A stretch of 64,000 bases of DNA, taken from the NCBI GenBank assembly GCA_902363805.1, contig CABJBF010000002.1, positions 186,001 to 250,000 on the forward strand. Direction: 5' to 3'. The notes below the pieces were generated by a model. That model searched no databases. It was not told where the DNA came from and was given only the letters and a program-made list of their open reading frames with translations. This document shows, one piece after another, positions 43,632-52,531 of this stretch; position 1 is the first letter of the stretch, and the number at the start of each line of letters is the position of its first letter. The DNA comes from Eubacteriaceae bacterium. GTDB lineage: Bacteria; Bacillota; Clostridia; Lachnospirales; Lachnospiraceae. Made by a program: the position numbers and the translations under genes.

Positions 43632-45731
43632 ATGAAACTAGAAAAAATGATTATAAAAAATTACAGGCAATTCGAGCATGCTGAACTTGAATTTGATAAT
43701 GATGTAACTATTGTGGCGGGTGCTAATAATAGTGGAAAAACATCATTGATTACATTGATAAAAAATGTGCTTTCCAGTGAAAAAACAATATATAAAGAGA
43801 CAGATATTCCAGCAAAAAATATAAAAAAATGGATTGATAAAGTATATCCTTTGTTTGAAAAATTTTTTTGTGATGAGAAAAATGTAGAAGAGATAGAAAC
43901 AGATTTACTTGATAAAATATTACCTGAATCTGAAGAAGAGGAAAAGTTAGTATTGGAAAACACGGAAATATATATTCAGGTGGACTATGATATAAATACA
44001 GATGACATTAAGCTGTTTGCAGATTATATTATGGATTTAGATGAAAATGAGCATTCGTTCTATTTTATTTATTGTTATGAAATAAGCAGGAACATATTCG
44101 GAAAGAATATTGCGGAAAATTTTGAAAAAATAAAAAAGCGTTTTAAGGAATTGACAGATCCAAATATTGATTTAAAAAAACGTTACTTGAAAGAATTATT
44201 GGTAAAGCTATATATAAACTCTATTAAGCCTACTTGTTATTTTTGCGATAGCTCATATGCCAATAAGTGTAAAATGGATGACGCAAAGGAATTAAAGAAT
44301 TTATTTAATATTAAATCTATTATGGCTAGCAGACCATTAGATGATGAAGACTATGATCACTCACATATGCTAAGTAAACAAATGATTAAGATGGTCAAAA
44401 TGGATGATAAATGGAATGATTTGATAGGAAATTTGCCAGATGAATTACTCCAGCCAATACAGGAGAAAGAAATACAGGAACGAGTGAGGGAAACTTCGTT
44501 AAACTCTTTACAAGATACTATTACAGCATTGGAACAAACAAATGGGGGACAGACAGGAGAACTGATGCTTGATATGAATGTTTCAGAGGAGGATATAAGT
44601 GATTTATTACAACGTATTACGAAAACAACTTATAATGTTGACGGTTATTTTTTAGGGGAAGCTTCTCAGGGATTGGGATATAGTAATATGATTTATATGC
44701 ATCTCCAATTACAAGAATACGAAAAAAGTATGGATCCTCTGAAAGTAAACATATTTTTTATTGAAGAACCAGAATCTCACATGCATCCTCAAATGCAACA
44801 AGTATTTATAAAATACCTATTAGAGTATTATCAAAAAAAGATATTGCAAGGAGTTATAACAACTCATTCTAATGAAATGGTAAGAGTAGCTGGAATATCC
44901 CATTTGAGAGTAATACGAAAAATTGGAACGTTTACAAGTAATTTATACAATCCAGCGCTTTTGGTTGAAACATTAAAACAGTCAGACGATGCAGAAGATA
45001 AAGAACTTGCAAACTTTTTTGACTGGTTCTTTGAAATTGGATATTCGGAAATTGTATTTGCAGATAAGGCAATTCTGTATGAAGGAGACACGGAAAGATT
45101 ATTAATAAAAAAATTAATGACACTGCCAAAGTATAAAAAATTAAGTCAACAATACATTGCCTATATTCAGGTGGGAGGTGCGTATGCATACAATTATCGT
45201 AAGTTAATTAATTTGTTGAATATAAAAACGCTTATTATAACCGATTTAGACTATAATAAAAAGTTAATAAATCCAGATGAAATCAAAAAATCAGATATTA
45301 CTAATTCCACAATAAAGAATTTTTATCAAGAGTTTAATTCGGACGATCCAAATGTTGAAAAACTATATAAATGGTATGAGAAAAAGCAGAATATTCTAGA
45401 TGATGGATTAATATATGTTGCATATCAAGCTGCTATTGATGGATATTCCAGAACCCTTGAAGAAGCCATGTTGGGAAAGTTCTTTGATTTTGATGTTTCA
45501 ATGAAATTGAGACGAAGTGAATGGGGAAAAAAGAAAAAGGAATCAAAATTAAAATATTCTGTTCCTAATAATTTGAATGGCGAAAAAGATTCAGAATTTT
45601 CATTACGAAATATATTGAATTCAACATCGGGAAATAAAACAGATTTTATGTATTCAGTAATATTAAATGGTTTCGTTGAAAAAATGGAACCTAATTATAT
45701 AAGTGAGGGATTGAAATGGCTGATGGAATAA
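43632..45731 (+). CDS. OLD-family ATPase-TOPRIM nuclease (GajA-like)
   Basis: 699 residues. AAA/ABC-type ATPase: NYRQFEHAELEFDNDVTIVAGANNSGKTS (Walker A at 30-38), signature-like GEASQGLGYSNM, Walker B and D-loop FFIEEPESHMHPQMQ near 376, and TTHSNEM. Then the TOPRIM domain: ILYEGDTERLLIKKLM (Glu at about 483) and TLIITDLDYNKK (Asp pair at about 537). This is the two-domain plan of OLD nucleases. The next gene is a UvrD-like helicase overlapping by 16 bases, as in Gabija GajA-GajB, so a DNA-degrading anti-phage role is likely. Longer than classical GajA (about 580). ATG at 43632 after GGAGG. Confidence 0.88.
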   Translation: MKLEKMIIKNYRQFEHAELEFDNDVTIVAGANNSGKTSLITLIKNVLSSEKTIYKETDIPAKNIKKWIDKVYPLFEKFFCDEKNVEEIETDLLDKILPESEEEEKLVLENTEIYIQVDYDINTDDIKLFADYIMDLDENEHSFYFIYCYEISRNIFGKNIAENFEKIKKRFKELTDPNIDLKKRYLKELLVKLYINSIKPTCYFCDSSYANKCKMDDAKELKNLFNIKSIMASRPLDDEDYDHSHMLSKQMIKMVKMDDKWNDLIGNLPDELLQPIQEKEIQERVRETSLNSLQDTITALEQTNGGQTGELMLDMNVSEEDISDLLQRITKTTYNVDGYFLGEASQGLGYSNMIYMHLQLQEYEKSMDPLKVNIFFIEEPESHMHPQMQQVFIKYLLEYYQKKILQGVITTHSNEMVRVAGISHLRVIRKIGTFTSNLYNPALLVETLKQSDDAEDKELANFFDWFFEIGYSEIVFADKAILYEGDTERLLIKKLMTLPKYKKLSQQYIAYIQVGGAYAYNYRKLINLLNIKTLIITDLDYNKKLINPDEIKKSDITNSTIKNFYQEFNSDDPNVEKLYKWYEKKQNILDDGLIYVAYQAAIDGYSRTLEEAMLGKFFDFDVSMKLRRSEWGKKKKESKLKYSVPNNLNGEKDSEFSLRNILNSTSGNKTDFMYSVILNGFVEKMEPNYISEGLKWLME

Positions 45732-47662
45732 AGAATAATATTTTTTTAGTAAATGCTCCGGCTGGTAGCGGAAAGACCACAACAATAAGAAGAATGGTGG
45801 AAAGACATTTACGAGAAAATCCAAATGATAATATTTTATGTGTGACATATACCAACCGAGCAGCAGAAGAATTGGGGAAGGATATAGATAGCAAGAATGT
45901 TTTTTTTGGCACAATACATTCATTTATTAATTATTTTGTAAGTAGTTTCTTTTCTCATAAGGAGGTTATTGAACTTTATTGGGAAATTTATAAAAATGAA
46001 ATTCAAGAAAGAATTGAAAATATAGAGAGAAAAGAAAATATACAAGAAGGTAATCAGAGATATATAGAAAAATATGGGAAACTTGATGCTGAGACTGTGT
46101 ATAGAAATATTCAAGAAATCTCTTATACTGAGGCTCCCTATAATTCATTATATAGAGGGGCTTTATCTCATGATGATTTAATAACATTTACCAGAGCAGT
46201 TGTTGAAAAATTTCCTATCGTAAAAAGAAAAATAAGAGATAAATATCAACTTGTTTTTATTGACGAATATCAAGATACATCAGCAGATGTTTTGCATATT
46301 TTCTACGAAGCTATGAAAGGTGGAAAGGGAAAACTATATTTGCTTGGCGACAAAATGCAACAGATATATAAGACATATGATGGAAGTTTTGAACAAGAAT
46401 TTTTGATCTTAAATCGGGAGATGAATTTGCAAACAAATTATAGAACAACACCATATATAGTATCCATCTTAAATTATATTTATAATGACGAATCATATGA
46501 GCAAATTCCTTATGGAAAGAACAAAGATGAGAATATGAGTTTTTTACCAAAGGTTATTATTTCGTCTTCGCCAGAAGAAATATGTATGAAGATAAAGCAA
46601 GAATATCCAAAAGCATTAGTCTTGTATTTGCTTAATAGGGAACGGTTTTACAGTATTGGTGCAGGAAAGCTATATGAAGCAGTTCAAAGTATGGAGAAGT
46701 ATGGTTTTGGTAGAAAATATGGAGCAGTAGATATATTATCAAATTATGATGAGGAAAATCCAGATAATCTTTTTTCTTTGCTGTTCTTATGTGAGCGAAT
46801 AGATGTGGCTTATAGATGCGGTCTATATGGAAATGTCATAAGACTCATTAAGAATAATAAAAAGATTTTAAACGTCTCAAAATACACAGTAAAACAACAT
46901 GGTGATAAAAAGAAAGTAAAAGAATTATTGGAAAATGTAATGATGCAATATGAAGATGGAGAAAAGAGCATTGCCGAATTTCTAATAGATATCAAAGAAA
47001 TGGATTTTGTTGACGATGAATACTTAGATGAAATTATTGGAGAAGAAGACTATTCTGATGTAATAGGAGTATCAATGGAAGAATTTCATAATTTAGTGAA
47101 ATATCTTGAAGAACCTCATATATCTACACAGCATGGGGTAAAAGGAGAGAGTCATGATACGGTTATATTTCTGGCAGCAAATAGTAGCCGTAATCCCGTT
47201 GTAAATATGACTAAGTTTTTTGAACTATGGAGTTCAACAGAAGTTAATTTGTCCGAATTTGAAAAGTTTTATTATGAGTATAAAAATTTAATACAAGAAA
47301 TAAGTGAAGTGGTTGGAATGAAATGTACAGATATGAAAAGCAATGAATATAATATTTATATGAACGATATATACGCAAAGTTAAAACAATTTGAAGATAA
47401 GTATTCTGATAATGGATATTTTAATGTCTTATTACAACCTAATTTTACAACATATTTTAGTAAAAAAGGTGTGACTAAAGCAAGGGAATGCCTTAGGGAA
47501 AATCTAGTATATGGTCCATTAAGTGCGTATAGATTGTTTTATGTAGGATGTTCTAGAGCAAGGAAAAATTTATGTGTCATTATTAATAGGAAGGATGTAG
47601 TTGGTTTTGAAAGAAGACTTAGAGCTAAATTTGAAGAATGTGGCTTTGAGGTAACTATGTAG
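45716..47662 (+). CDS. UvrD/PcrA-like superfamily 1 helicase (GajB-like)
   Basis: 648 residues. Motif I VNAPAGSGKTTTIRRM, motif Ia CVTYTNRAAEEL, motif II VFIDEYQDTSADV near 180, motif III GDKMQQIYKTYDG, motif IV LQTNYRTTPYI, motif V THGVKGESHDTVIF (here STQHGVKGE), and motif VI YVGCSRARKNL near 608. Complete SF1A set. The start overlaps the end of the OLD gene, showing translational coupling. GajB proteins are near 500 residues, so this is a large form. Together they are best read as a Gabija-type defence pair. Confidence 0.88.
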   Translation: MADGIKNNIFLVNAPAGSGKTTTIRRMVERHLRENPNDNILCVTYTNRAAEELGKDIDSKNVFFGTIHSFINYFVSSFFSHKEVIELYWEIYKNEIQERIENIERKENIQEGNQRYIEKYGKLDAETVYRNIQEISYTEAPYNSLYRGALSHDDLITFTRAVVEKFPIVKRKIRDKYQLVFIDEYQDTSADVLHIFYEAMKGGKGKLYLLGDKMQQIYKTYDGSFEQEFLILNREMNLQTNYRTTPYIVSILNYIYNDESYEQIPYGKNKDENMSFLPKVIISSSPEEICMKIKQEYPKALVLYLLNRERFYSIGAGKLYEAVQSMEKYGFGRKYGAVDILSNYDEENPDNLFSLLFLCERIDVAYRCGLYGNVIRLIKNNKKILNVSKYTVKQHGDKKKVKELLENVMMQYEDGEKSIAEFLIDIKEMDFVDDEYLDEIIGEEDYSDVIGVSMEEFHNLVKYLEEPHISTQHGVKGESHDTVIFLAANSSRNPVVNMTKFFELWSSTEVNLSEFEKFYYEYKNLIQEISEVVGMKCTDMKSNEYNIYMNDIYAKLKQFEDKYSDNGYFNVLLQPNFTTYFSKKGVTKARECLRENLVYGPLSAYRLFYVGCSRARKNLCVIINRKDVVGFERRLRAKFEECGFEVTM

Positions 47663-47680
47663 GAAAGAAAGTGGAGATTA

Positions 47681-48015
47681 GTGCATTGGGTAGTTATTTC
47701 GGATTTACATTTCGGTTATAAGAATTGTGATACGATGAACTTAAGAGAAAATTTGCTTAAATGTTTACAAACGACGGAGAAAAATATGCACGAGAAAAAT
47801 TTGAAGAATGAATATTGTTGTTTTCATCATCGAAAGAGAAAGAAAATTTTACGAAGTATGCGGTTTCAAAATGGGCAAATGGGAAGGGGTATTTGAAAGA
47901 TGTATATTTACTATATATGGAACTACCTGATAATTATCGGGAGAATGCTTTTAAAGAGGAATATGAAAATGCAATGGTATTAAAAAAGATGTTAGATGAA
48001 TATAGAACATATTGA
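47681..48015 (+). pseudogene. Fused remnants: metallophosphoesterase start and an unknown gene end
   Basis: GTG at 47681, 18 bases after the helicase gene, reads MHWVVISDLHFGYKNCDTMN, the first metal-binding strand of a calcineurin-like phosphoesterase, and is lost after about 27 residues. In another frame MFTNDGEKYAREKFEE runs into TGA (near 47808) and then ILLFSSSKEKENFTKYAVSK and onward to a stop at 48013. So one gene is cut at its 5' part and another carries a nonsense codon. A phosphoesterase may once have been the third gene of the operon. Confidence 0.5.
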
Positions 48016-48091
48016 CAAGAGATTTTCATTGAAGAGAAATGTATTATAGTAATGATTGTGAAGAAGAGTTTACAAAAGGAGATGACTATTT

Positions 48092-49042
48092 TTGAAAACA
48101 AGAGCAGATCTGCTAATAGACGGAAAATATAAAAGAATTACTATCTGGGATGCTTTAGATATGAAACAAAATCGTCCAGTACTTTGGGAAAAATATAAAG
48201 ATAAAATATTTAGTATAAGTAAGAAATCCGAAAACAAGGTAAGGTTGATTTTTCAAACAGGAAAGCATGGGATAGTTGAGAATAGTTACTTTCGATATTA
48301 TAATGCGGATTTTGAACATAGAGGAGAGGGAAGTGAAGAGTCCTATAGACATGAATTTTTTAAAGAATGTATTTCTAGAATCAAGCATCTTGAAATTAGA
48401 TGGAAAGGTGAAGCATTGACAATATATCCTGACGAAATACTGCAAGAGGAAACTGTCATTATGGATAATGGAAGTAGGCGTATTGTAGATTTACTTGTAC
48501 ATTTTAAACACGCAGAACCATCCATTTATGTACAAAAATGGGAAGGGCAGCTAGCGATTGAAATTAATGATACTCATCCAGTAGATAATAAAAAGATAAA
48601 TCAAATGAAACAGAAGGGACTTGCATGTTTTGAATTTACTGTCAATAAGTGGCGGATTAGAGAAAACTTTAGTGATGCTGAAGATGAAGAAAAACAGATT
48701 ATTGATATAAAAAATAAATTAGAAGGTGACAATGCGGGATATATCTATGGTGAACTATTGGTAGATCCTATTTCCGGAAAATATTTTAGAACTAAGTTGT
48801 ATGAAGAAGAAAAGAAAGAAAAGGAACAAACGATAACAGAACTGCATCATGTTAAGAAATTGTATGAGCTAGTTATCGACGAAAATAAAGAACTTAAAGA
48901 ACAGATAAGACTGCTTAATAAAGATATTAATTTGTATAAGGGGGATATCCTAAATCTTGATACAAAATTAAAAAATGTTGAACAAGAAAATACAAAAATC
49001 AAATCAAGTTTTTGGTATAAGATATTCGGTAAAAAGAAATAG
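48092..49042 (+). CDS. CoiA-like PD-(D/E)xK nuclease-fold protein with C-terminal coiled coil
   Basis: 316 residues, TTG start after AAAGGAGATGAC. The middle shows SEESYRHEFFKECISRI, then RRIVDLLVHF (Asp133) and QLAIEINDTHPVDNKKINQM (Glu157), which match the D...ExN/K pattern of competence CoiA-like restriction-fold nucleases. An N-terminal beta domain comes first, and residues 240-310 form a Lys/Glu coiled coil (KEQIRLLNKDINLYKGDIL) before a basic end. It follows the Gabija-like pair on the same strand and may be part of the same defence unit. Function is inferred from fold only. Confidence 0.6.
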   Translation: MKTRADLLIDGKYKRITIWDALDMKQNRPVLWEKYKDKIFSISKKSENKVRLIFQTGKHGIVENSYFRYYNADFEHRGEGSEESYRHEFFKECISRIKHLEIRWKGEALTIYPDEILQEETVIMDNGSRRIVDLLVHFKHAEPSIYVQKWEGQLAIEINDTHPVDNKKINQMKQKGLACFEFTVNKWRIRENFSDAEDEEKQIIDIKNKLEGDNAGYIYGELLVDPISGKYFRTKLYEEEKKEKEQTITELHHVKKLYELVIDENKELKEQIRLLNKDINLYKGDILNLDTKLKNVEQENTKIKSSFWYKIFGKKK

Positions 49043-49057
49043 GCTGATTAAAAGTAG

Positions 49058-49277
49058 TAATAAAGGGCGACAATTAATTTTCTTTAAATTTTTTACAGTT
49101 CCATTTACAAATCCTACACCACATTCTATAATATTCTCAGGTGAACAATCAAACGAATCACACTGATACACATTTGATACACTTTCGTCAAAGAAAAAAG
49201 ATTAATACAGAATACTTTGTAAAATAAGTGGATTAAAGAATATAAAACAGAAACAAAAATGTTACTGCTTCTTTCCG
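49058..49277. other. Spacer without assigned gene
   Basis: Low-complexity A/T sequence. On the minus strand an open frame reads SNVYQCDSFDCSPENIIECG and onward through about 49190-49058 with ordinary amino-acid content but no start; it could be a gene remnant. Confidence 0.3.
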
Positions 49278-49343
49278 ATAGGACCGTGAAGGTGGTAGAA
49301 CAGTAGGTTCAGGTAAAGTAGCAACTATCATCGAGTAGTAAAT
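49278..49343 (+). repeat. 3' end of tuf (EF-Tu), direct repeat copy 1
   Basis: Encodes REGGRTVGSGKVATIIE and a TAG stop, the exact end of EF-Tu. Upstream of CCGTGAA (49284) similarity to tuf stops at once. Positions 49284-49316 are identical (33 bases) to 55065-55097. No other part of tuf is present in the window. Confidence 0.85.
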
Positions 49344-49359
49344 ATTATCTAAAAACTTT

Positions 49360-49397
49360 GGCTCTGCCCTTTATTTATAAGGGGTTGAGCTTCTTTA
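49360..49397 (+). terminator. Terminator-like hairpin after the tuf fragment
   Basis: GCTC..CCCTTTA pairs with TAAGGGG..GAGC, then TTCTTT. It may be the original tuf terminator carried along. Confidence 0.6.
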
Positions 49398-49552
49398 GAT
49401 TTTAGAGGAAAATTTCCGTGCACTTATTTTGCACTTAATAATCCATTCAGAAGTTGCAGTGCACTTGACAAAGGACATTGTATCAGGCTGTCTTTGATAT
49501 TTTTCTCTGTTCCTTGTCGTGTGCTGTGGTTATTGACTTCGCAATTATATTC

Positions 49553-49825
49553 ATGGACAAAAAAGTGAAAAAAATATTGTGCAATGATATTGCTGTGATG
49601 TTTGAAATAGATAGTGAGTATCGACAAATGTTTGAAAAGGAAAATAATCTGATAGTATTTGACAGCGAAGGGATGTTAACAGAAGGAGCATATGTTGCTT
49701 ATATTTCATTAATGATAGTACAGACGGAACATGCTTATTGCGATATATTTGTCGGAAATAATTATCCGATTGTGTTTGAATGGGATACGAAGGCAATAGA
49801 CTGGTTTTTACACTTATATAAATAA
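49553..49825 (+). CDS. Unknown 90-residue protein
   Basis: Frame MDKKVKKILCNDIAVMFEID then EYRQMFEKENNLIVFDSEGM, AYVAYISLMIVQTEHAYCDI and a C-terminal YPIVFEWDTKAIDWFLHLYK. Normal composition with alpha/beta character, no membrane helix. The frame is open upstream to 49478, but that part looks non-coding, and no good ribosome site is present at either start. May be a small gene or the tail of a lost one. Not recognised. Confidence 0.4.
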   Translation: MDKKVKKILCNDIAVMFEIDSEYRQMFEKENNLIVFDSEGMLTEGAYVAYISLMIVQTEHAYCDIFVGNNYPIVFEWDTKAIDWFLHLYK

Positions 49826-49854
49826 AAAGAAAGTTTCCTGTGAAGAATGTCAAA

Positions 49855-50142
49855 GCGATTATGGCAGATAATATCAAAGGGGCAGATAAGGTGGGGATGA
49901 TAACAGCAACGAAATTGTTAAAGCAATTTGAAAGTCTGGAGAATGTTTTGGATAATGCGGAACAGATTGACAAATCGAGTATCTGAAAATCCGTTATAGA
50001 AAGTAGGGATAGGCTGAGGAAAAATTATCAGATAATTAAATTGACTGACAGAGCAGAGATTACATTTATGTTAGAGCAATTGAAGTATAGTGGAGAGAGA
50101 TTTAAAACGAATGATGTGTTATAAGGCATCAGGTTAAAGTAG
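49855..50142 (+). pseudogene. Second, more worn copy of the 5'-3' exonuclease C-terminus
   Basis: Reads MADNIKGADKVGMITATKLL, LENVLDNAEQIDKSSI, TGA at 49984, KSVIESRDRLRKNYQIIKLT, then a further stop near 50122 and ends at 50142. It corresponds residue by residue to 38570-38862 (DNIKGADKVGLKTAAKLL and so on) with many substitutions, so it is a diverged duplicate, not a recent copy. Confidence 0.8.
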
Positions 50143-50277
50143 AGGCAAACATAATTGTGCTTCAAGCTTATAATTGTAATTAAAAATCAAAGACGGTTGT
50201 ATGTAAGGAAGAAACATAATTAAGCTCAATTTAGTGTTGGATGATTCGGTTTAAAAGAAAGGAACAGAATAGAACTA

Positions 50278-50679
50278 GTGAAAGGTTATAATCTAATTGC
50301 AGTATTTAACAAAACAGAAGATAAATTACTAATGTGTAGAAGAAAGAAAAATCCGTATAGGAACTTAGTGAATCTTGTGGGTGGGAAAATTGAGAAAAAC
50401 GAAAATGGAATGCAGGCAGCATATAGAGAACTTGAAGAAGAAACATCAATAACCAGTGATGATATTAAACTTACACATCTGATGGATTTTACATATTATA
50501 GAGAAGATTGTTTCATAGAGGTTTATTTTGGAAAGCTGAATAAAGAAGTAGAAGTTATTGGCGACGAAAATGAATTGTTTTGGTCAGATTTAGATAAGGA
50601 TTTTTCAGATGAATCAAAGTATGCAGGAAATGGTAATATTGACCATATTTTGAAAGTGGTAAAAATTACTGAAAGATAA
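50278..50679 (+). CDS. Nudix hydrolase
   Basis: 133 residues. Nudix box GGKIEKNENGMQAAYRELEEETSI fits GX5EX7REUXEEXGU apart from the last Gly (Ser-Ile here), with a preceding LLMCRRKKNPYRNLVNLVGG typical of 8-oxo-dGTP or pyrophosphate-sugar hydrolases. GTG start; the nearest ribosome-like site (AAAGGAAC) is about 14 bases away. The 3' end overlaps the minus-strand open frame of the transposase remnant. Substrate unknown. Confidence 0.82.
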   Translation: MKGYNLIAVFNKTEDKLLMCRRKKNPYRNLVNLVGGKIEKNENGMQAAYRELEEETSITSDDIKLTHLMDFTYYREDCFIEVYFGKLNKEVEVIGDENELFWSDLDKDFSDESKYAGNGNIDHILKVVKITER

Positions 50680-50784
50680 AATCAAGTAGCTTGTTTTGAT
50701 ACTGGAATGATATTTAGAGCAACTCATGGTTGCAAAAATTCCAATCAAACTTGGTAGACGAAAATGGATTGATTTATTACAATT

Positions 50785-51180
50785 AGGAAAAACATCTGGA
50801 GAAAAAATGTATTTAGCCTCAAGGATAAACATAACTGCTGAAGAAGAAATATGAATGTTCTCATATTTTCCTAATAACTCAGTAAAATATTCAAAATTGG
50901 CACCATGGTATTTTGTGAGGTACAAATCAACAACAAGATTGCGTGTTTTGGTTGGAATGGTGTTAGAAGGCTTTCTGCCTCTGTTACCATGAATAAAGTA
51001 CGATTTGCCATGTTCCCTGTAGCCTTTAAGTAAGCGATTGACATGCCTCACAGTACAGCCAAGAGTAATGGTCACTCTTTGTTTGTTTGGGGCTGGGTGA
51101 TCAGCCAATGCCTTGATTATTTCATATTTCTTTTGCTCATCCATTGATAATGTTACCTTTCTGATAATAGTCACCTCCAT
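50785..51180 (-). pseudogene. Truncated ISNCY/IS1202-like transposase
   Basis: Minus-strand frame MEVTIIRKVTLSMDEQKKYE, helix-turn-helix LGCTVRHVNRLLKGYREHGK, SYFIHGNRGRKPSN and YLTKYHGANFEYFTELLGKYE match the N-terminal part of ISNCY (IS1202 group) transposases. After about residue 130 it runs into unrelated sequence, and the DDE catalytic part is missing. Flanking 51195-51290 has the words ACATTGGGACATT and TTAGGACATT, which look like the element's terminal repeats. Confidence 0.7.
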
Positions 51181-51288
51181 CTGTTGATGGAAGAATTATA
51201 CTACATTGGGACATTTCCCCTTGTGGTATATTAGGACATTATCAAAAATGGTTCATAAAAATGAGTTTAATATTACATTGGTACTTGA

Positions 51289-51726
51289 CCACTATACCAT
51301 CTTTATGATAAAACTGGCATACATAAGGCTATAGATGAAGCAATCAGAGTTACAAAGAAAGATGGAATTGTTATTATTGCATTTCTTTCTGTATATGCGA
51401 TTATTTTTGATGTTTATTTGAATGGAAATATAAGTGCTGGATTAGAAGAAAATTTTGAACAAGATTATAAGGTAAAGCATTTTGAAGGACAACTTTTTAC
51501 AGGGTATGATATTGCCGAATTTGAATAACTTTTTGAAGAAAAAAACGTGAAGCATATAATAACTGTTGCTACAGATAGTTTACTTGAACTAGCTGAAGGG
51601 AAAAATGATTTTAGTATGTTGGATGATGAGTTTGGACAATTTGTAAAATATCATATGGCTATTTGTGAGAAGAGAGAGTTGCTTGGAAGCTCAAGTTATT
51701 TGCTTTATGTTTGTAAGAAGATTTAA
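51289..51726 (+). pseudogene. Methyltransferase C-terminal part, cut by the IS and carrying TAA
   Basis: From 51289 the frame reads PLYHLYDKTGIHKAIDEAIR, VTKKDGIVIIAFLSVYAII, meets TAA at 51526 (after DIAEFE), and goes on LFEEKNVKHIITVATDSLLE to 51726. It is the second half of a class I SAM methyltransferase like that at 34733 (GPMYHLY there). The SAM-binding half is missing where the transposase remnant begins, so the IS probably removed it. Confidence 0.75.
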
Positions 51727-51758
51727 TGAAAAATATTAATTGATGAAGGAGTTTAGGT

Positions 51759-52277
51759 ATGAGACTTAAGTTAGTTAAAGCATCGAATGAATATTGTAAT
51801 CAAATTAAAGATATGTTGGACGAATGGAATGCCTTTGGCGAAAAAATTATACCGTCTGCAATTTGTTGTTTAGATTATAATGATTTTGAGTATTATTGTA
51901 ATAATCTTGAAGTAAAAGATACTAGTGATGGGTTAGTGCCTGATTCAACATTCTTTTGTCTAGATGAAGAACGAAATATTATTGTCGGAGCTATAAACAT
52001 AAGACATTATCTGAATGAGGCATTGCTGTTTAATGGTGGGCATATAGGTGACGGTGTACGACCATCAGAAAGACGAAAAGGTATAGCTACAAAGATGATT
52101 TCCTTGGCATTGGAGGAGTGTAGGAAACTTGGAATACCGAAAGTCCTTATGGTATGCGATAAAGACAATATAGGTTCAGCAAAAAGTATTATCAACAATG
52201 GTGGAGTTCTTGAGAATGAGATTATGTGTGATGGAGTCATAGTGCAAAGATATTGGATTGACTTTGATTATAATTAA
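51759..52277 (+). CDS. GNAT-family N-acetyltransferase
   Basis: 172 residues, intact. Core HIGDGVRPSERRKGIATKMISLALEECRKLG with the R-R-K-G-I-A loop, VLMVCDKDNIGSAKSIINNGG typical of the CoA-side helix, and an N-terminal VKASNEYCNQIKDMLDEW. Closely related to Firmicute acetyltransferases that take small-molecule amines. Ribosome site GAAGGAG before ATG. It is one of the few undamaged genes between the two tuf fragments. Confidence 0.88.
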   Translation: MRLKLVKASNEYCNQIKDMLDEWNAFGEKIIPSAICCLDYNDFEYYCNNLEVKDTSDGLVPDSTFFCLDEERNIIVGAINIRHYLNEALLFNGGHIGDGVRPSERRKGIATKMISLALEECRKLGIPKVLMVCDKDNIGSAKSIINNGGVLENEIMCDGVIVQRYWIDFDYN

Positions 52278-52312
52278 AGTTATGGTTGCATCCTATTTCG
52301 TGATAGAGAAAT

Positions 52313-52531
52313 ATGGTTCTTGCAGGTTTGGAAAATATTAAAGAAGGTAAGACAAAAGATTTTAATGAAGTGTTGCGACAGATTGGAGAAAAAATATAGA
52401 AATGTAGCAGTACAAAATCAGAATTAGGAGTATATAAAACATACTATAAAGAATATAAGATATTTTACACTATTGATGATAATGTGAAGGAAATTTTTAT
52501 AGTCAGAATATTACATATCCGAATTACATAG
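52313..52531 (+). pseudogene. Decayed type II toxin-antitoxin pair (RelB/RelE or ParD/ParE type)
   Basis: Two fragments in order: 52313-52399 reads MVLAGLENIKEGKTKDFNEV and ends as LRQIGEKI, similar to the end of RelB/ParD-like antitoxins; 52427-52531 reads VYKTYYKEYKIFYTIDDNVK and EIFIVRILHIRIT, the last strands of a RelE/ParE toxin. Starts and first halves are missing. Confidence 0.5.
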
